A DNA stretch of 64,000 bases from Euzebyella saccharophila (lineage in GTDB: Bacteria > Bacteroidota > Bacteroidia > Flavobacteriales > Flavobacteriaceae): assembly GCF_014855495.1 (NCBI RefSeq), contig NZ_JACYFJ010000004.1, positions 186,001 through 250,000 on the forward strand, given 5' to 3'. Below the pieces are notes generated by a model. That model had not been told where the DNA came from and did no database searches. It saw only the letters and a program-made list of their open reading frames with translations. A program made the translations under genes and the position numbers. Numbering within the stretch: the first letter of the stretch is position 1; each line of letters starts with the position of its first letter. Positions 12,001 to 19,850 of this stretch are shown one piece after another.

Positions 12001-15000
12001 CTTCTGGAACAGGAACTGTTTTGTATTCCATTGATGGAGGTAGCAACTACCAAACCAACAATGCATTTAACAATGTGCCTGCTGCTAATTACAACATTTA
12101 TGTAAAGGATGCTTCTGGTTGTACCGATAATCTTAATAGAGATGTTCATCCTAACCTTCAGGCTACAGCGGCCTTAGATGTTCAATTAGGTTGCGGACCA
12201 GGTAATGAAGCTGAAATTACAATAGAAGCATCTGCTGGTTCAGGTAACTATGAGTTTGAAGTGTTGGATAGCGCTTCTGGCATTGCCATAGTACGTCAAG
12301 TTTTGGCAACGAATCCTCAAAATGTTCAATTGACGATTGCGGATACGTATACGGTGAATGTCTATGATATGGGTACGGACAGTCCTGTTTGTAACCGATC
12401 ATTAACGGTTGAAGTCCCTGCAGCCATAGTTCCGCAATTTACCGCTGACCCCACCGCCGTAACTTGCCCAGGTGCCAATGATGGCCGTATAGAACTAAGT
12501 CAGGTAAATAATGGCAACAACCCATTAGTCTACAGCTTAAGCCCTATGCCTGTTAGTGCTAGTTGGGATGCGGCAACGCAATCCTTCATCAACCTACCGG
12601 GCGACAATTACACCGTAATCGGTACAGGACCAAATGGTTGTGAAACAGTAATAAATTCCACGGTAGATGAAAATGCCGTACTTGCTTTTGATATTCCAAA
12701 CGTGGTACAATTCGGCTGTTCTAGCGATAATGACGTAAATAATGCTACAATTTCCATTAATACAGCTAGTATTACTGGTGGTACCGGTACTTATAATCGA
12801 TTTGTTTTTATTGATGATGCTACCAATAATGTACTTCAAGATAGCAACAGCGCCCTTTATCCTTATACCAATGTAAATGGAGGAGACGTTAGGGTACGTG
12901 TTTATGATAACCAGGGTTGCCCTGCTGAACATGTGGTAACTGTAAATGCTTATGATGCCTTAGTGGATGCCACTATTATGGTGGATAGAAACATTGACTG
13001 TGTCAATAGCGGTGAAGATATCAGTATTGATGTAACCAGTGCTTTCACTAACTATACTGCCAACCCGGCCAATTATGAGTTTAGACAATTACCTTCGGCT
13101 ACATATCAAGCATCGAATCAATTCTTGAATCTTTCCGCTGGTACATACACTTTCGGAATCAGAAATGTAACCACGGGATGCGAGATTACCAGAAGCCACA
13201 CGGTAGAAGAACCCAATACCTTTGATGTTACGGTAGAGAAATTATCGGACGTAATTTGTCACGGAGGTGATGGAAGTATTCGTTTGACGGTGGTAGATGC
13301 TGTTTATACAGGTGGATTTAACTATACTATTTTCAATAACTCAGGAACACCTGTTGAATCAGGAAGTTCCGCCAACGTAGGTCCTACCCCAGCTATTTTG
13401 GTACCCGCCGGAAATTACACGGTAGAAGTGACACAAGATGCCTTCCCCGAGTGTACGCAAACAAGAAGTTTTAGTATTGCCACTCCGGAAGCTCCAATTG
13501 CTCTCGACCCAATTATCACGGAGGAAGTTGGATGCAACAACGATCGAGGAAGTGCCCAAATCGTACCTACCGGTGGCGAGGCACCTTACGACATTGTTAT
13601 GACCCATGATGCTTCTGGAACCAACTATACGGCAAATGATGTACATTCTTTCTTGTTCCAAGGTCTAGGTGCCGGTCAGTACAACATTCAAATTACAGAT
13701 GCTTTAGGCTGTGTTGCCAACTTTAACAATGCGTTTGATTTGGTTGTTCCCGATCCTATATCTGCATCCATTTCCAATACGGATTTGGTTTGTGAAGGTG
13801 ATAATGACGCATCGGTGACGGCATCGGTCAACCCGAGAAATGTTACTGCCAATTACAGATACATCTTAAACAGCTATGCTGACCTGGCTGGAAGCAATTT
13901 GATAGTTACATCGGCATCCCAGACAAACAACACCTTCAATAATTTGACCAGTGGTTTCTATAGCGTTTCTATTTTCGATGATATGGACTGTTCTTTTGAA
14001 ACAACCATTATCGAAATTGTAGAGCCTACGGAAGTTGAAGGATTATTGACCACTGCCCAAATGATGACCTGCCAGAACAATGCGGAATTATTGTTGACAG
14101 CATCAGGAGGTACTGCACCCTACATGTGGAGTGTTGATGGAATTTATTTTAATGCCATGAACGGTTCAGGCGGCACAAACACACACTTATTCACCAATGT
14201 GACACAAAGCACTTATCAATACTATGTGCGAGATAGTTTTAATTGTGTATCCGTACTTTCTAATTCGGTAAATGTTAACGAGGTGGAAGATTTAACGGCT
14301 ACCATTGACCTATCTGCTGCGCAAGTGGCTTGTCATGGCAATAATACAGCGGTTATTCTTGCTCAAGCGGATGGAGGTCTAGGAAATTACCAGTATGCTT
14401 TGTTTAGCGATTCAGGTCTTATCAACGAAGTAAGACCGAATCAGACAAACGGCCTATTCACAGATTTGAGTGTTGGCGACTATTATTTAAGGATACAGAG
14501 TGGCGATTGCCAGTTTGTTTCTGCCAGAATTCAGATTGCGGAGCCCACACCATTGGTTGTCTCGGCAGATATAAACAACGTTAGTTGTAATGGGGCCGAG
14601 AACGGCAGTATCGAAATTAATGTTACCGGTGGTGCCGGAACCTACCAATATGCGATTTCACCCAACTTAAACCAATTCTTTGACGAAGGTGTTTTTGATG
14701 AGTTGGCCCCTGGGGATTATACCATTATTGTTCAAGATGCGAATGGTTGCTTTGACGTCATGGCGGCTACCATTGTAGAGCCTGAAGTACTTGAGGTAAG
14801 TGCCACTACAACTCCTGAGATTTGCGAAGGCGAAGAAAATGGAACTATCGATCTAACGATCACCGGTAGTACCGGACCTTATAGCACTCGACTTTCCACT
14901 GAATCCAATTTTGTAGAGAATAGAACTAGTTTCTCTGGATTGGCAGCAGGTGATTACATTATTTTCATTGAAGATGCTCAAGGTTGTGAGGATAATTTAA

Positions 15001-15746
15001 TGGTGACGATTGACTCCGGGGTTAACCTAAACGCCACGGTGGAGGCCATTTACGGTTGTAACGGGAACAGTCCTAACAATTATGTGAACATAGTGCTTGA
15101 AGACGCTGGTCTGGAGAATGAAGTTTTATTTGGACTGGATACTATGGATCCAATGGAAATGCAACTAAACCCCTTCTTTAGGGACTTGGAGCCGGGCTCC
15201 CATTATATTGCCATTTCCCATGAAAACGGTTGTATTACCACCCATGAGTTTGAAGTTCAATACTTTGCTCCATTGGAACTAACGGTAACCCAAAGCAACA
15301 TAAATGAAATTACGGCAACCGTAAACGGTGGCCGTGAGAACTACACCATCTATTTTGGTGACGTCAACAACGGTGAGGACAACATCTTCCATATTACCAA
15401 AACGGATACCTATATAGTTACGGTGGTTGATGAAAATGGTTGTGAAGTATCCGCAAGTATTTTTATGGAGTTCATTGATATTGAAATACCTAATTTCTTT
15501 ACCCCTAATGGCGATGGAGAAAATGATATCTGGAAACCAAAGAATATTGAGGTATACCCTAATATTTATATCAGCATCTATGATAGATATGGACGGACCG
15601 TTTACACCTTTCAGGATAATTCAGACGGCTGGAACGGTATTTACCAAGACAGCAACCTTCCATCCGGCGATTATTGGTATATCATTAAAATGAACGGCGA
15701 AGCAGATACTCGTGAGTTTGTTGGCCACTTCACCTTATACAGATAA
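3039..15746 (+). CDS. Giant T9SS-secreted SprB-repeat adhesin-like protein
   Basis: About 4,235 residues. The frame is open from a TTG at 2928, but the ATG at 3039 gives a clean signal peptide ending FSHIGFSQ, matching the downstream paralogue, so I choose it. Order of parts: IgGFc-binding-like head (about 28-545), DUF11 repeat (about 546-664), calcium-binding thrombospondin type 3 segment (about 669-697), a second such segment (about 992-1037), another DUF11-like domain, a long array of SprB-type repeats (about 1600-4090; GG.APYQYSLDGG and AGxYxVxVxDxxGC patterns) with a jelly-roll-like insert near 1950-2155, and a type B sorting domain (last 90 residues; FFTPNGDGENDIW, ending GHFTLYR). SprB in Flavobacterium johnsoniae is a mobile gliding adhesin of similar design; whether this is its orthologue is not shown. 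A partial paralogue follows after 6 bases. Confidence 0.85.
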   Translation: MNTWSHSRINLLLFAFFLFFSHIGFSQLSDLHYLPPLKQGRNNQAVQQQAIYLSTPEPTTFTVNVYRGTSGTPITSFNISNTASAVYNLPNGDNNITLVDNNHTGIVLNDAGLRFESPSGNKFYVNYRGNSSAQAASLTSKGRVAIGTRFKWGGLPNLGAHNTKSNTLGIMATEDNTTVRLFGYDAACEFRLQGDADGLTNDSYTITLDANESFVFETYLSESPAHVDGWIGATVESDKGIVISNGGMNTGRQLNNGNRDAAIDQPVPENRLGKEYVFVRGNGTNATEFPLIIGIADNTQVFVNGSTTPFATINNGDYVEIPGTFYSSGSAGANMLVTTSKDAYAYQSMAGGSAVYTHGLNFVAPVNCLLPDVMDNIPDITNMAGTTVNGGVTIVAATATPDANITVTDGNGPVTLPPSSPVAGTSDWKTIFIPNLTGNVSVQSTGPIAVGFFGLNGARGVAGYFSGFDTVPVVNLEIRGGSGCFVGSEIFEATGNFDAYQWFGDGEMIPGANSENFAPTVAGDYFVRGTKGPCTYDSQPISAYYCDPDVVLDKTVDRPEIREGERATFTIRVRNLGVGPLTNLRITDNIPSGLTLISAQTITGGWSGNTWNIGTLNGGETAFLNLEVQADEIDILPLLNLINTATNSQDQTDTNITKDNPSARLIVHNDFDNDGVVDSVDLDDDNDGILDTVEQMCVISNDVNFTSPSTTVQGGSAVTEIFTNFDDLWRSSSSSRNPLLPNLSHELLAFTSGGTTFTTGVLDDDLYDSNGNGLLDGIDTNNDGTADISATESSWMALSPSKNIYSEATIEASLNDGDPNNAQGLTVVNDPATDPLNPLLTNGQNGLDLGTGIANVGDTWVYEIDPIVATNVGNGIPDILLTQVADPSGVAHTVSLYDATGAPLGNAVRVQASSGGALNSVVGSYRLDVYHANGSVFFNNTTRDYRLATVELSEFNVPAASLSDVAYLRLELGSSADVAFLSYNTASFSGFCANLDTDMDGFPDHLDLDSDGDGCSDANEYYKDNNADGGDGGEYGTGAPPVDPSDGTVIDAPYVQVFAPIIILGNTSEDLGGADINGQELSLGQTFNYAIRFQNNGDDDATNFTIRNVLPNGVTVEGFDYSNAPGVTENYDPISHTVTFTIPDNLVEIGDPEYKINIEVTVSGDCSEFVAACASQLENHAYATYQGIANTSTFSDEDGSNPAGACITDQEVATNSLANALQDCDVARSVLLCGDFVTLTAGEGFTSYNWAIDNNNNGQIDGSDTLLNDGDSDSDPRTMVVTSIGNYIVEKTAASGCADHIERIRVNRFGDVQTNPIVDYFNQVNGDSNPDNDLQGEIVTCSIDGDELPKIFLCGSNDSALLQLGITDAQSITWQKLDETSCSSAGDDCANKNGTCTWNNLVVQNNYTVTESGSYRVVIAYENGCFSRFYFNVFQNTLDIAYIPTDIVCNTNGSIRITNPTSGYGYQLFNVTNDAIEIPFSAGQGPNFEIANNGTYKVQATQLNPSTGEPIANSCVFETEDIGIQRRDYEVNLSSTTADCDEQGTISVQALNVLPDYSYELYIDDGSNAGAGSFVTSELVKADNTHTFTGVAPGDYIVVTSTTDGCTDTQTITVNEIPELRLTANTENHITCSAGVVNLAVTGGTTGHQYAVWSKDGVLNYTDTASIPDTDFVGSTNFYFGYRGNPATYFPNEDGEYVFVVKDDNGCFAFSNSVQVDDLGAVSVTASHTDILCADSATSTLTINATGGTAPYQYSLDGGITYQNENFFNNLTAGIYTVTVSDSSGTVDSRCTESIDYEITQPFRLTGSATIVEDASCDPNGALVKILNPNGGQSPYEYSFDGGSNFVATDNSRLTAGSYQLVLRDALGCTFDMELTVPSETPDPNLDSAITYNCDGTGEVTVNTDNTTDFNYTYSINSVPNTPEDSNIFSSVAAGTHTITVGYSSALGADQSTLFFENFGTGATTQIAEIGTGYCYEPQNGSETACNLGPAGILVSGEYTVTNFVTNPISAWRSPNDHTGLTDGRFLAVDIRVHDNVDDSILWRRENLEVLPNRPISIAFSAYNLRRVTANGNNPDVLVELVNGSGTVLGSATTGDIPKNTDADSWHDYSFTFDPGANTNVSVIFKTNLNSADGNDLILDDIHATQIPEVCEKTQDLTIVVESGTEFEVAILGSSSPTCNGANNGNIRFEVSNFDAAFGYEYSLDGGTTWIAETTSPFTTPATLGDGSYNVMARKVDENACTATSATSVTLTSPNALTASLVQTADFTCYNTGATLEASATEGTPGYEYQLERTDTTLERAFQSSPVFLNVGAGDYVVRVRDTNNCEVVSTSPVTVAAPNALTLGLSATQCYDGQNNATITATANGGNGNFTFRLNGGAWQTPTPSTSLSFTFNGLSNGSYDVEVMDQYGCASPLETIVIAPDLTLSVDVTNASSCVDGTLTVTAVGGTGTYLFAFVPSGNTVTDGDFAPSNTFNVPLADVGQYDIYVRDNFGNPGYCTEMVTEEVQANPSLTYTATPNDAECFGGIGSIEVIITSGLAPYDYELVDVTHGTANQTYTDVVSADRTFYNLLAGTYDIIITDAAGCSQTQSGIIVDEPAELTADINGVTPANCTGLASEFGFDFDNYPLTVGTIEFSADGGTTWQSSDEFRGYLSGEEVYPSLRTIDGSGNTICQTDLPRYTIPYPLDDLDITVLPIIVNCNELQVSVRGQNGTAPYEYTYSEDPANFDPAVPTHPWTGPFAAGVTHTFTNLVPGRTYAFYVRDNVGCIRQSSVNVNDVVTNPMEISAVVTPACNGNTNGVLNYTIVDNDGSTEPSMEWFLYDTTGAVVANSGGVVTYSSTIQITGLAPNEYYIEVQEIDAGGTPQCISASENALLDELDVITGSPQSIQDISCENPGLIEIDNVQGGGGTYFYTVTGPGTFTTITASGDNPIEIPANSPAGNYNVSVEDQYGCSYSLGSLTMNFMAAPSITNVVIDNCNANATITITASGTGTVLYSIDGGSNYQTNNAFNNVPAANYNIYVKDASGCTDNLNRDVHPNLQATAALDVQLGCGPGNEAEITIEASAGSGNYEFEVLDSASGIAIVRQVLATNPQNVQLTIADTYTVNVYDMGTDSPVCNRSLTVEVPAAIVPQFTADPTAVTCPGANDGRIELSQVNNGNNPLVYSLSPMPVSASWDAATQSFINLPGDNYTVIGTGPNGCETVINSTVDENAVLAFDIPNVVQFGCSSDNDVNNATISINTASITGGTGTYNRFVFIDDATNNVLQDSNSALYPYTNVNGGDVRVRVYDNQGCPAEHVVTVNAYDALVDATIMVDRNIDCVNSGEDISIDVTSAFTNYTANPANYEFRQLPSATYQASNQFLNLSAGTYTFGIRNVTTGCEITRSHTVEEPNTFDVTVEKLSDVICHGGDGSIRLTVVDAVYTGGFNYTIFNNSGTPVESGSSANVGPTPAILVPAGNYTVEVTQDAFPECTQTRSFSIATPEAPIALDPIITEEVGCNNDRGSAQIVPTGGEAPYDIVMTHDASGTNYTANDVHSFLFQGLGAGQYNIQITDALGCVANFNNAFDLVVPDPISASISNTDLVCEGDNDASVTASVNPRNVTANYRYILNSYADLAGSNLIVTSASQTNNTFNNLTSGFYSVSIFDDMDCSFETTIIEIVEPTEVEGLLTTAQMMTCQNNAELLLTASGGTAPYMWSVDGIYFNAMNGSGGTNTHLFTNVTQSTYQYYVRDSFNCVSVLSNSVNVNEVEDLTATIDLSAAQVACHGNNTAVILAQADGGLGNYQYALFSDSGLINEVRPNQTNGLFTDLSVGDYYLRIQSGDCQFVSARIQIAEPTPLVVSADINNVSCNGAENGSIEINVTGGAGTYQYAISPNLNQFFDEGVFDELAPGDYTIIVQDANGCFDVMAATIVEPEVLEVSATTTPEICEGEENGTIDLTITGSTGPYSTRLSTESNFVENRTSFSGLAAGDYIIFIEDAQGCEDNLMVTIDSGVNLNATVEAIYGCNGNSPNNYVNIVLEDAGLENEVLFGLDTMDPMEMQLNPFFRDLEPGSHYIAISHENGCITTHEFEVQYFAPLELTVTQSNINEITATVNGGRENYTIYFGDVNNGEDNIFHITKTDTYIVTVVDENGCEVSASIFMEFIDIEIPNFFTPNGDGENDIWKPKNIEVYPNIYISIYDRYGRTVYTFQDNSDGWNGIYQDSNLPSGDYWYIIKMNGEADTREFVGHFTLYR

Positions 15747-15752
15747 TTCTGA

Positions 15753-18700
15753 ATGAAACTTAGGTTATTTATTTTGACTTTTATGCTCAGCATGGGTGCC
15801 TTTGCCCAGCTGAGTGACCTTCATTATCTTCCTCCCTTAAAACAAGGAGATAATAATCAAGCTATTCAACAACAGGAAGTACATTTATCTACTCCAGAAA
15901 CTGCGGCGTTTACCGTAAATGTTTATAGGGGCACAAGTACTTCTGTTTTAACATCGTTTACAATTTCCAACGCTACACCGGCCGTTTATAGCTTGGCCAA
16001 TGGAAACAACAACATTACTTTAGTGGATAATGGCAATACCGGGGTTGTGCTTACAAATGGGGGACTCCGTTTTGAGGCCCCGAATGGGGAAAGGTTTTAT
16101 GTCAATTACCGTGGTCAGTCTGGGTCACAGGGTGCCTCCCTCACCTCAAAAGGTAGGGCGGCCATGGGTAGAAGGTTTAAATGGGGAGGTGTGCCAAATT
16201 TAGGAACCCATGTTTCAAAATCAAATACTTTGGGAATCATGGCTACAGAAGACAACACAACCATAGATGTTTCGGGTTATGATCCCAATTGTGTTTTTAG
16301 ACTGGGAAACAATGCATCAGGGATTACTTCGGATACCTTTCAAATAACACTAAATGCTAATGAATCATTTGTATTTGAAGCTTATTTAGGAAATACATTT
16401 TCAGCAGCTCAAAGTCAAGGCTGGCTAGGAGCCAGTATTGTTTCAGATAAGGATATAGTTATTAGCAATGGATCGTTAAACTACGGTAGACAGGCAAATA
16501 ATTCCAATAGGGACGCAGGAATTGATCAACCTGTTCCAGAAAATAGAATTGGAAAAGAATACGTCTTTATAAGAGGAAACGGAAATTCAAACGGCTGGAC
16601 GGAGTTCCCGCTCATTATTGGAACCCAGAACAATACGGAAATTTTTGTCAATGGGTCCGCTACACCCATAGCTACCATTAACAACGGAGATTATTTTGAA
16701 ATTCCTAGCAGCCTCTATTCCTCCAATTCCGTAGGCGCCAATATGTTCGTTACCACCTCAAAAGATGCCTATGCCTACCAATGTATAGGGGGTGACGATA
16801 AACCTTATACGCAAGGATTGAATTTTGTGGCACCGGTAAACTGTTTATTACCGGATACGATGGATAATATACCGGACATTAGAAATGTAGCCGGCGTTAC
16901 CATTACCGGAGGTGTTACCATAGTTGCCTCTACTTCTACCCCAGATGGCAATATTACCGTTACGGATGGCAACGGCCCCGTAACCTTACCTGCCTCAAGC
17001 AGCGTAGCAGGAACTCCTTTATGGAAGACTTTCTATGTTCCCAATTTGACCGGAAATGTAAGTGTACATTCCACCGGCCCCATAGCGGTAGGCTTTATAG
17101 GTTTTAATGGTGCCAGAGGTGTTGCCGGTTATTTTTCCGGTTTTGATACCGTTCCAGAGGTTGATTTACAAGTTATGGGTGGAGGATGCTTACCAGGTGC
17201 CACCATTGAGGTAATAGATGCAAATTTTGATGCCTACCAATGGTATCAAAACGGCACATTGGTTCCCGGAGCTATTTTATCAAGCTATACGCCCAATGAG
17301 GCCGGTGATTATTTTGTGAGGGTAACAAAAGGTGGATGTACTTACGATTCCCAACCTATTGCCGCCTATTATTGTAATCCGGACATAATCATAGAAAAAA
17401 CAGCTAACCAATCCGAGGTTTTAGAGGGCGAAACGGTAAATTTTACCATTACCGTGGAAAGTTTAGGAGCGAATCCGGTTACGAATTTAGTGGTTTCTGA
17501 TGTTATGCCCTCTGGATTCACATTAATTTCCGCAAGTCCATCTGTCGGAAATTGGAACAATCCAAATTGGACCATAGGCACTCTCAACGCGGGCGAATTA
17601 CAATCCATCACATTAGTAGCTTCCGCGAACGAACTACCCGTAAACACACAGTTACAAAGCTATACCAACACTGCTACGCACACTCAAGACCAAACAGACA
17701 CTAACACTTCTACGGATACCCCAACAGCGAACATTATAGTCCATAATGACAGTGACCTGGACGGTATTTCAGATAGCGATGATTTAGATGATGATAACGA
17801 TGGGATATTGGATTCTGTAGAATGTGCTTCAGGTGGAGGTGGAACCAATCTGGTGTTCAACGGTGATTTTTCTTCTTGGTACTATAATGGTTGGACTCCA
17901 GATGGTAGCAATTGGCAGGAACCTGGCTCTGGTCTCTATGCTTTTTATGAAGATTATAATACGGGAACTTACCCCTTGTATCAAGATGTAACAGTCACCA
18001 ATGGCACAACCTATGTATTTTCCTTTGATGTTGGTACTATGTCAACGTATTCCAATTCAAGTACTTTTAGGGCCTATATCGATGGAACATTAGTATATAC
18101 CAAGCTATCTGACCAAATGAGTATTGACAATGGAGGTGATACGGCTGATACGGGCGGTGGCAATTTATCAAATACGGAAACCGTAACCTTTCTATTTACG
18201 GCCAGTTCCAATTCGGCAAGAATTCTCTTTGAAGGATTTTCAGCATCACAGCCTCATGATGAGTTTTTTTTGGATAATGTAAGCTTAGTTGCCGCAGGCG
18301 GGTGTAGCGATACGGATGGCGATGGCATAGAGGATAGAGTGGATTTGGATAGTGATGGAGATGGTTGTTCCGATGCCAATGAGGCCTATAATGATGCTCA
18401 TGCCGATGGTGGGGATGATGGTAGATACGGTTCGGGCACCCCATCCGTGAACAGTGACGGAACAGTGACAGCGGCTTCCTATAACGTACCTGTGGATAAC
18501 AACACTAATGGCAGTTATGACTTTCAAGAAGTTGGTTCTTCTCCCAATATTTTAGGACACCCTTCTGATGTTTCCGTTTTCGTTCCCGACAATGCCAATT
18601 TCAATGTAAATGCAACGAATGCAGATAATTACCAATGGCAATTGAGTGTTGACAATGGTATTACTTTTACTAACATTACAGATGGTATCCTCTATAATGG

Positions 18701-18887
18701 CACTTCTACGAACGCGCTAACAGTACAAGGCCCTACCCTTGATATGAACAATTATCTGTATAGGGTCATTATTACAAACAATGATTATATCTGCGGAGAA
18801 ACGATATCCAATTCAGCTCGTTTAACAACCAGGATTAGAACCGTAATCACAAATAGGAGAATCACCTATAGAACCAACAAAAATTAA
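15753..18887 (+). CDS. Secreted paralogue of the giant adhesin's N-terminal region
   Basis: A 1,044-residue protein with signal peptide MKLRLFILTFMLSMGAFAQ. From QLSDLHYLPPLKQG onward it matches the head of the preceding giant protein closely, in the same order: IgGFc-binding-like region, short Ig-like segment, DUF11 repeat, thrombospondin type 3 segment (DLDDDNDGILDS). It then has its own carbohydrate-binding-like or DUF642-like region (NLVFNGDFSSWYYNGW to DEFFLDNVSL), a second thrombospondin segment (LDSDGDGCSDANE) and a final Ig-like domain. It has no SprB repeats and no recognisable type B sorting domain. It ends in a basic tail, RTVITNRRITYRTNKN, which might be another sorting signal or a scar of truncation. 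The 6-base gap to the previous gene implies co-transcription. Likely exported to the cell surface. Confidence 0.8.
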   Translation: MKLRLFILTFMLSMGAFAQLSDLHYLPPLKQGDNNQAIQQQEVHLSTPETAAFTVNVYRGTSTSVLTSFTISNATPAVYSLANGNNNITLVDNGNTGVVLTNGGLRFEAPNGERFYVNYRGQSGSQGASLTSKGRAAMGRRFKWGGVPNLGTHVSKSNTLGIMATEDNTTIDVSGYDPNCVFRLGNNASGITSDTFQITLNANESFVFEAYLGNTFSAAQSQGWLGASIVSDKDIVISNGSLNYGRQANNSNRDAGIDQPVPENRIGKEYVFIRGNGNSNGWTEFPLIIGTQNNTEIFVNGSATPIATINNGDYFEIPSSLYSSNSVGANMFVTTSKDAYAYQCIGGDDKPYTQGLNFVAPVNCLLPDTMDNIPDIRNVAGVTITGGVTIVASTSTPDGNITVTDGNGPVTLPASSSVAGTPLWKTFYVPNLTGNVSVHSTGPIAVGFIGFNGARGVAGYFSGFDTVPEVDLQVMGGGCLPGATIEVIDANFDAYQWYQNGTLVPGAILSSYTPNEAGDYFVRVTKGGCTYDSQPIAAYYCNPDIIIEKTANQSEVLEGETVNFTITVESLGANPVTNLVVSDVMPSGFTLISASPSVGNWNNPNWTIGTLNAGELQSITLVASANELPVNTQLQSYTNTATHTQDQTDTNTSTDTPTANIIVHNDSDLDGISDSDDLDDDNDGILDSVECASGGGGTNLVFNGDFSSWYYNGWTPDGSNWQEPGSGLYAFYEDYNTGTYPLYQDVTVTNGTTYVFSFDVGTMSTYSNSSTFRAYIDGTLVYTKLSDQMSIDNGGDTADTGGGNLSNTETVTFLFTASSNSARILFEGFSASQPHDEFFLDNVSLVAAGGCSDTDGDGIEDRVDLDSDGDGCSDANEAYNDAHADGGDDGRYGSGTPSVNSDGTVTAASYNVPVDNNTNGSYDFQEVGSSPNILGHPSDVSVFVPDNANFNVNATNADNYQWQLSVDNGITFTNITDGILYNGTSTNALTVQGPTLDMNNYLYRVIITNNDYICGETISNSARLTTRIRTVITNRRITYRTNKN

Positions 18888-18950
18888 CCCATAGTGTAAC
18901 AATTGGCCTCACAACTCGTCAAGTAAATGGAACCTTAAAAGAAGTTTATA

Positions 18951-19850
18951 TTGGCGACCATCCTTTCCGTTCACGATCTTACCAAAAATTTTGGAGCATT
19001 AACTGCCGTTAAAAACGTAAGCTTTACCATAGAAAAAGGTAATGTCTACGGTATTCTTGGCCCAAATGGCAGTGGTAAAAGTACCACCCTTGGTATTGTA
19101 TTGAACGTTGTTAATAAAACATCGGGTGACTTCAAATGGTTTGATGGTAACACCTCTACTCACCAAGCACTAAAGAAGGTCGGGGCCATCATAGAGCGTC
19201 CTAATTTTTATCCGTACATGACCGCCGTTCAAAATTTAAAACTGGTCTGCAAGATAAAGGAAGTTTCAAATGAAAAAATTGAGGAAAAATTGAAGCTAGT
19301 AGGACTGTTGGAACGTAAAAACAGTAAGTTCAGAACCTTTTCCTTAGGTATGAAGCAACGTTTGGCAATTGCTTCTGCCCTACTTAATGATCCCGAAATC
19401 CTTATTCTAGACGAACCCACAAATGGTTTAGACCCCCAAGGAATACATCAAATTAGAGAGATCATAAAGAAAATAGCTGCTAAAGGAACTACCATTCTTC
19501 TGGCATCTCATTTACTGGACGAAGTGGAAAAGGTATGTTCGCACGTTATCATTCTAAGAAAAGGCGAGAAATTATATTCGGGTAGGGTTGACGGTATGTT
19601 GGCAAGCCACGGTTTTTTTGAACTAAAAACTGCAGACTTTGGAAAGTTACAGGTGTATCTGGAAAAACACGCAAGCTTTGGAGATATCAAAGTCAATAAT
19701 GAGATAATCACCGCCTTCTTAAAAGAAGAAATGAGTGCTACGCAATTAAATTCATCCCTTTTCGATCAAGGTATTGTATTATCACATTTAGTAAAAAGAA
19801 AAGAAAGTTTAGAAGAACAGTTTTTGACACTTACTAAAAATGCCCAATGA
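18951..19850 (+). CDS. ABC transporter ATP-binding protein
   Basis: A 299-residue ATPase subunit of the drug/antibiotic-exporter (ABC-2) type. Walker A GPNGSGKST lies at 37-45, the signature FSLGMKQR at about 127-134, and Walker B with D-loop ILILDEPTNGLDP follows. The C-terminal 80 residues are the usual extra domain of this subgroup. The only start in the right place is a TTG at 18951, giving (M)ATILSVHDLTKNFG with a purine-rich AAAAGAAG about 8 bases upstream. It overlaps the permease gene by 4 bases (ATGA), so the two are translationally coupled. Substrate unknown. Its position between surface-protein genes on the same strand could mean an envelope-related role, but this is only suggestive. 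Confidence 0.85.
   Translation: MATILSVHDLTKNFGALTAVKNVSFTIEKGNVYGILGPNGSGKSTTLGIVLNVVNKTSGDFKWFDGNTSTHQALKKVGAIIERPNFYPYMTAVQNLKLVCKIKEVSNEKIEEKLKLVGLLERKNSKFRTFSLGMKQRLAIASALLNDPEILILDEPTNGLDPQGIHQIREIIKKIAAKGTTILLASHLLDEVEKVCSHVIILRKGEKLYSGRVDGMLASHGFFELKTADFGKLQVYLEKHASFGDIKVNNEIITAFLKEEMSATQLNSSLFDQGIVLSHLVKRKESLEEQFLTLTKNAQ

Noticed and set aside
7870-15300. DNA tandem repeats or a CRISPR-like array
   Set aside because: The regularity is at the protein level (SprB-type domains of about 75-90 residues with diverged DNA); no short exact repeats with constant spacers were seen.
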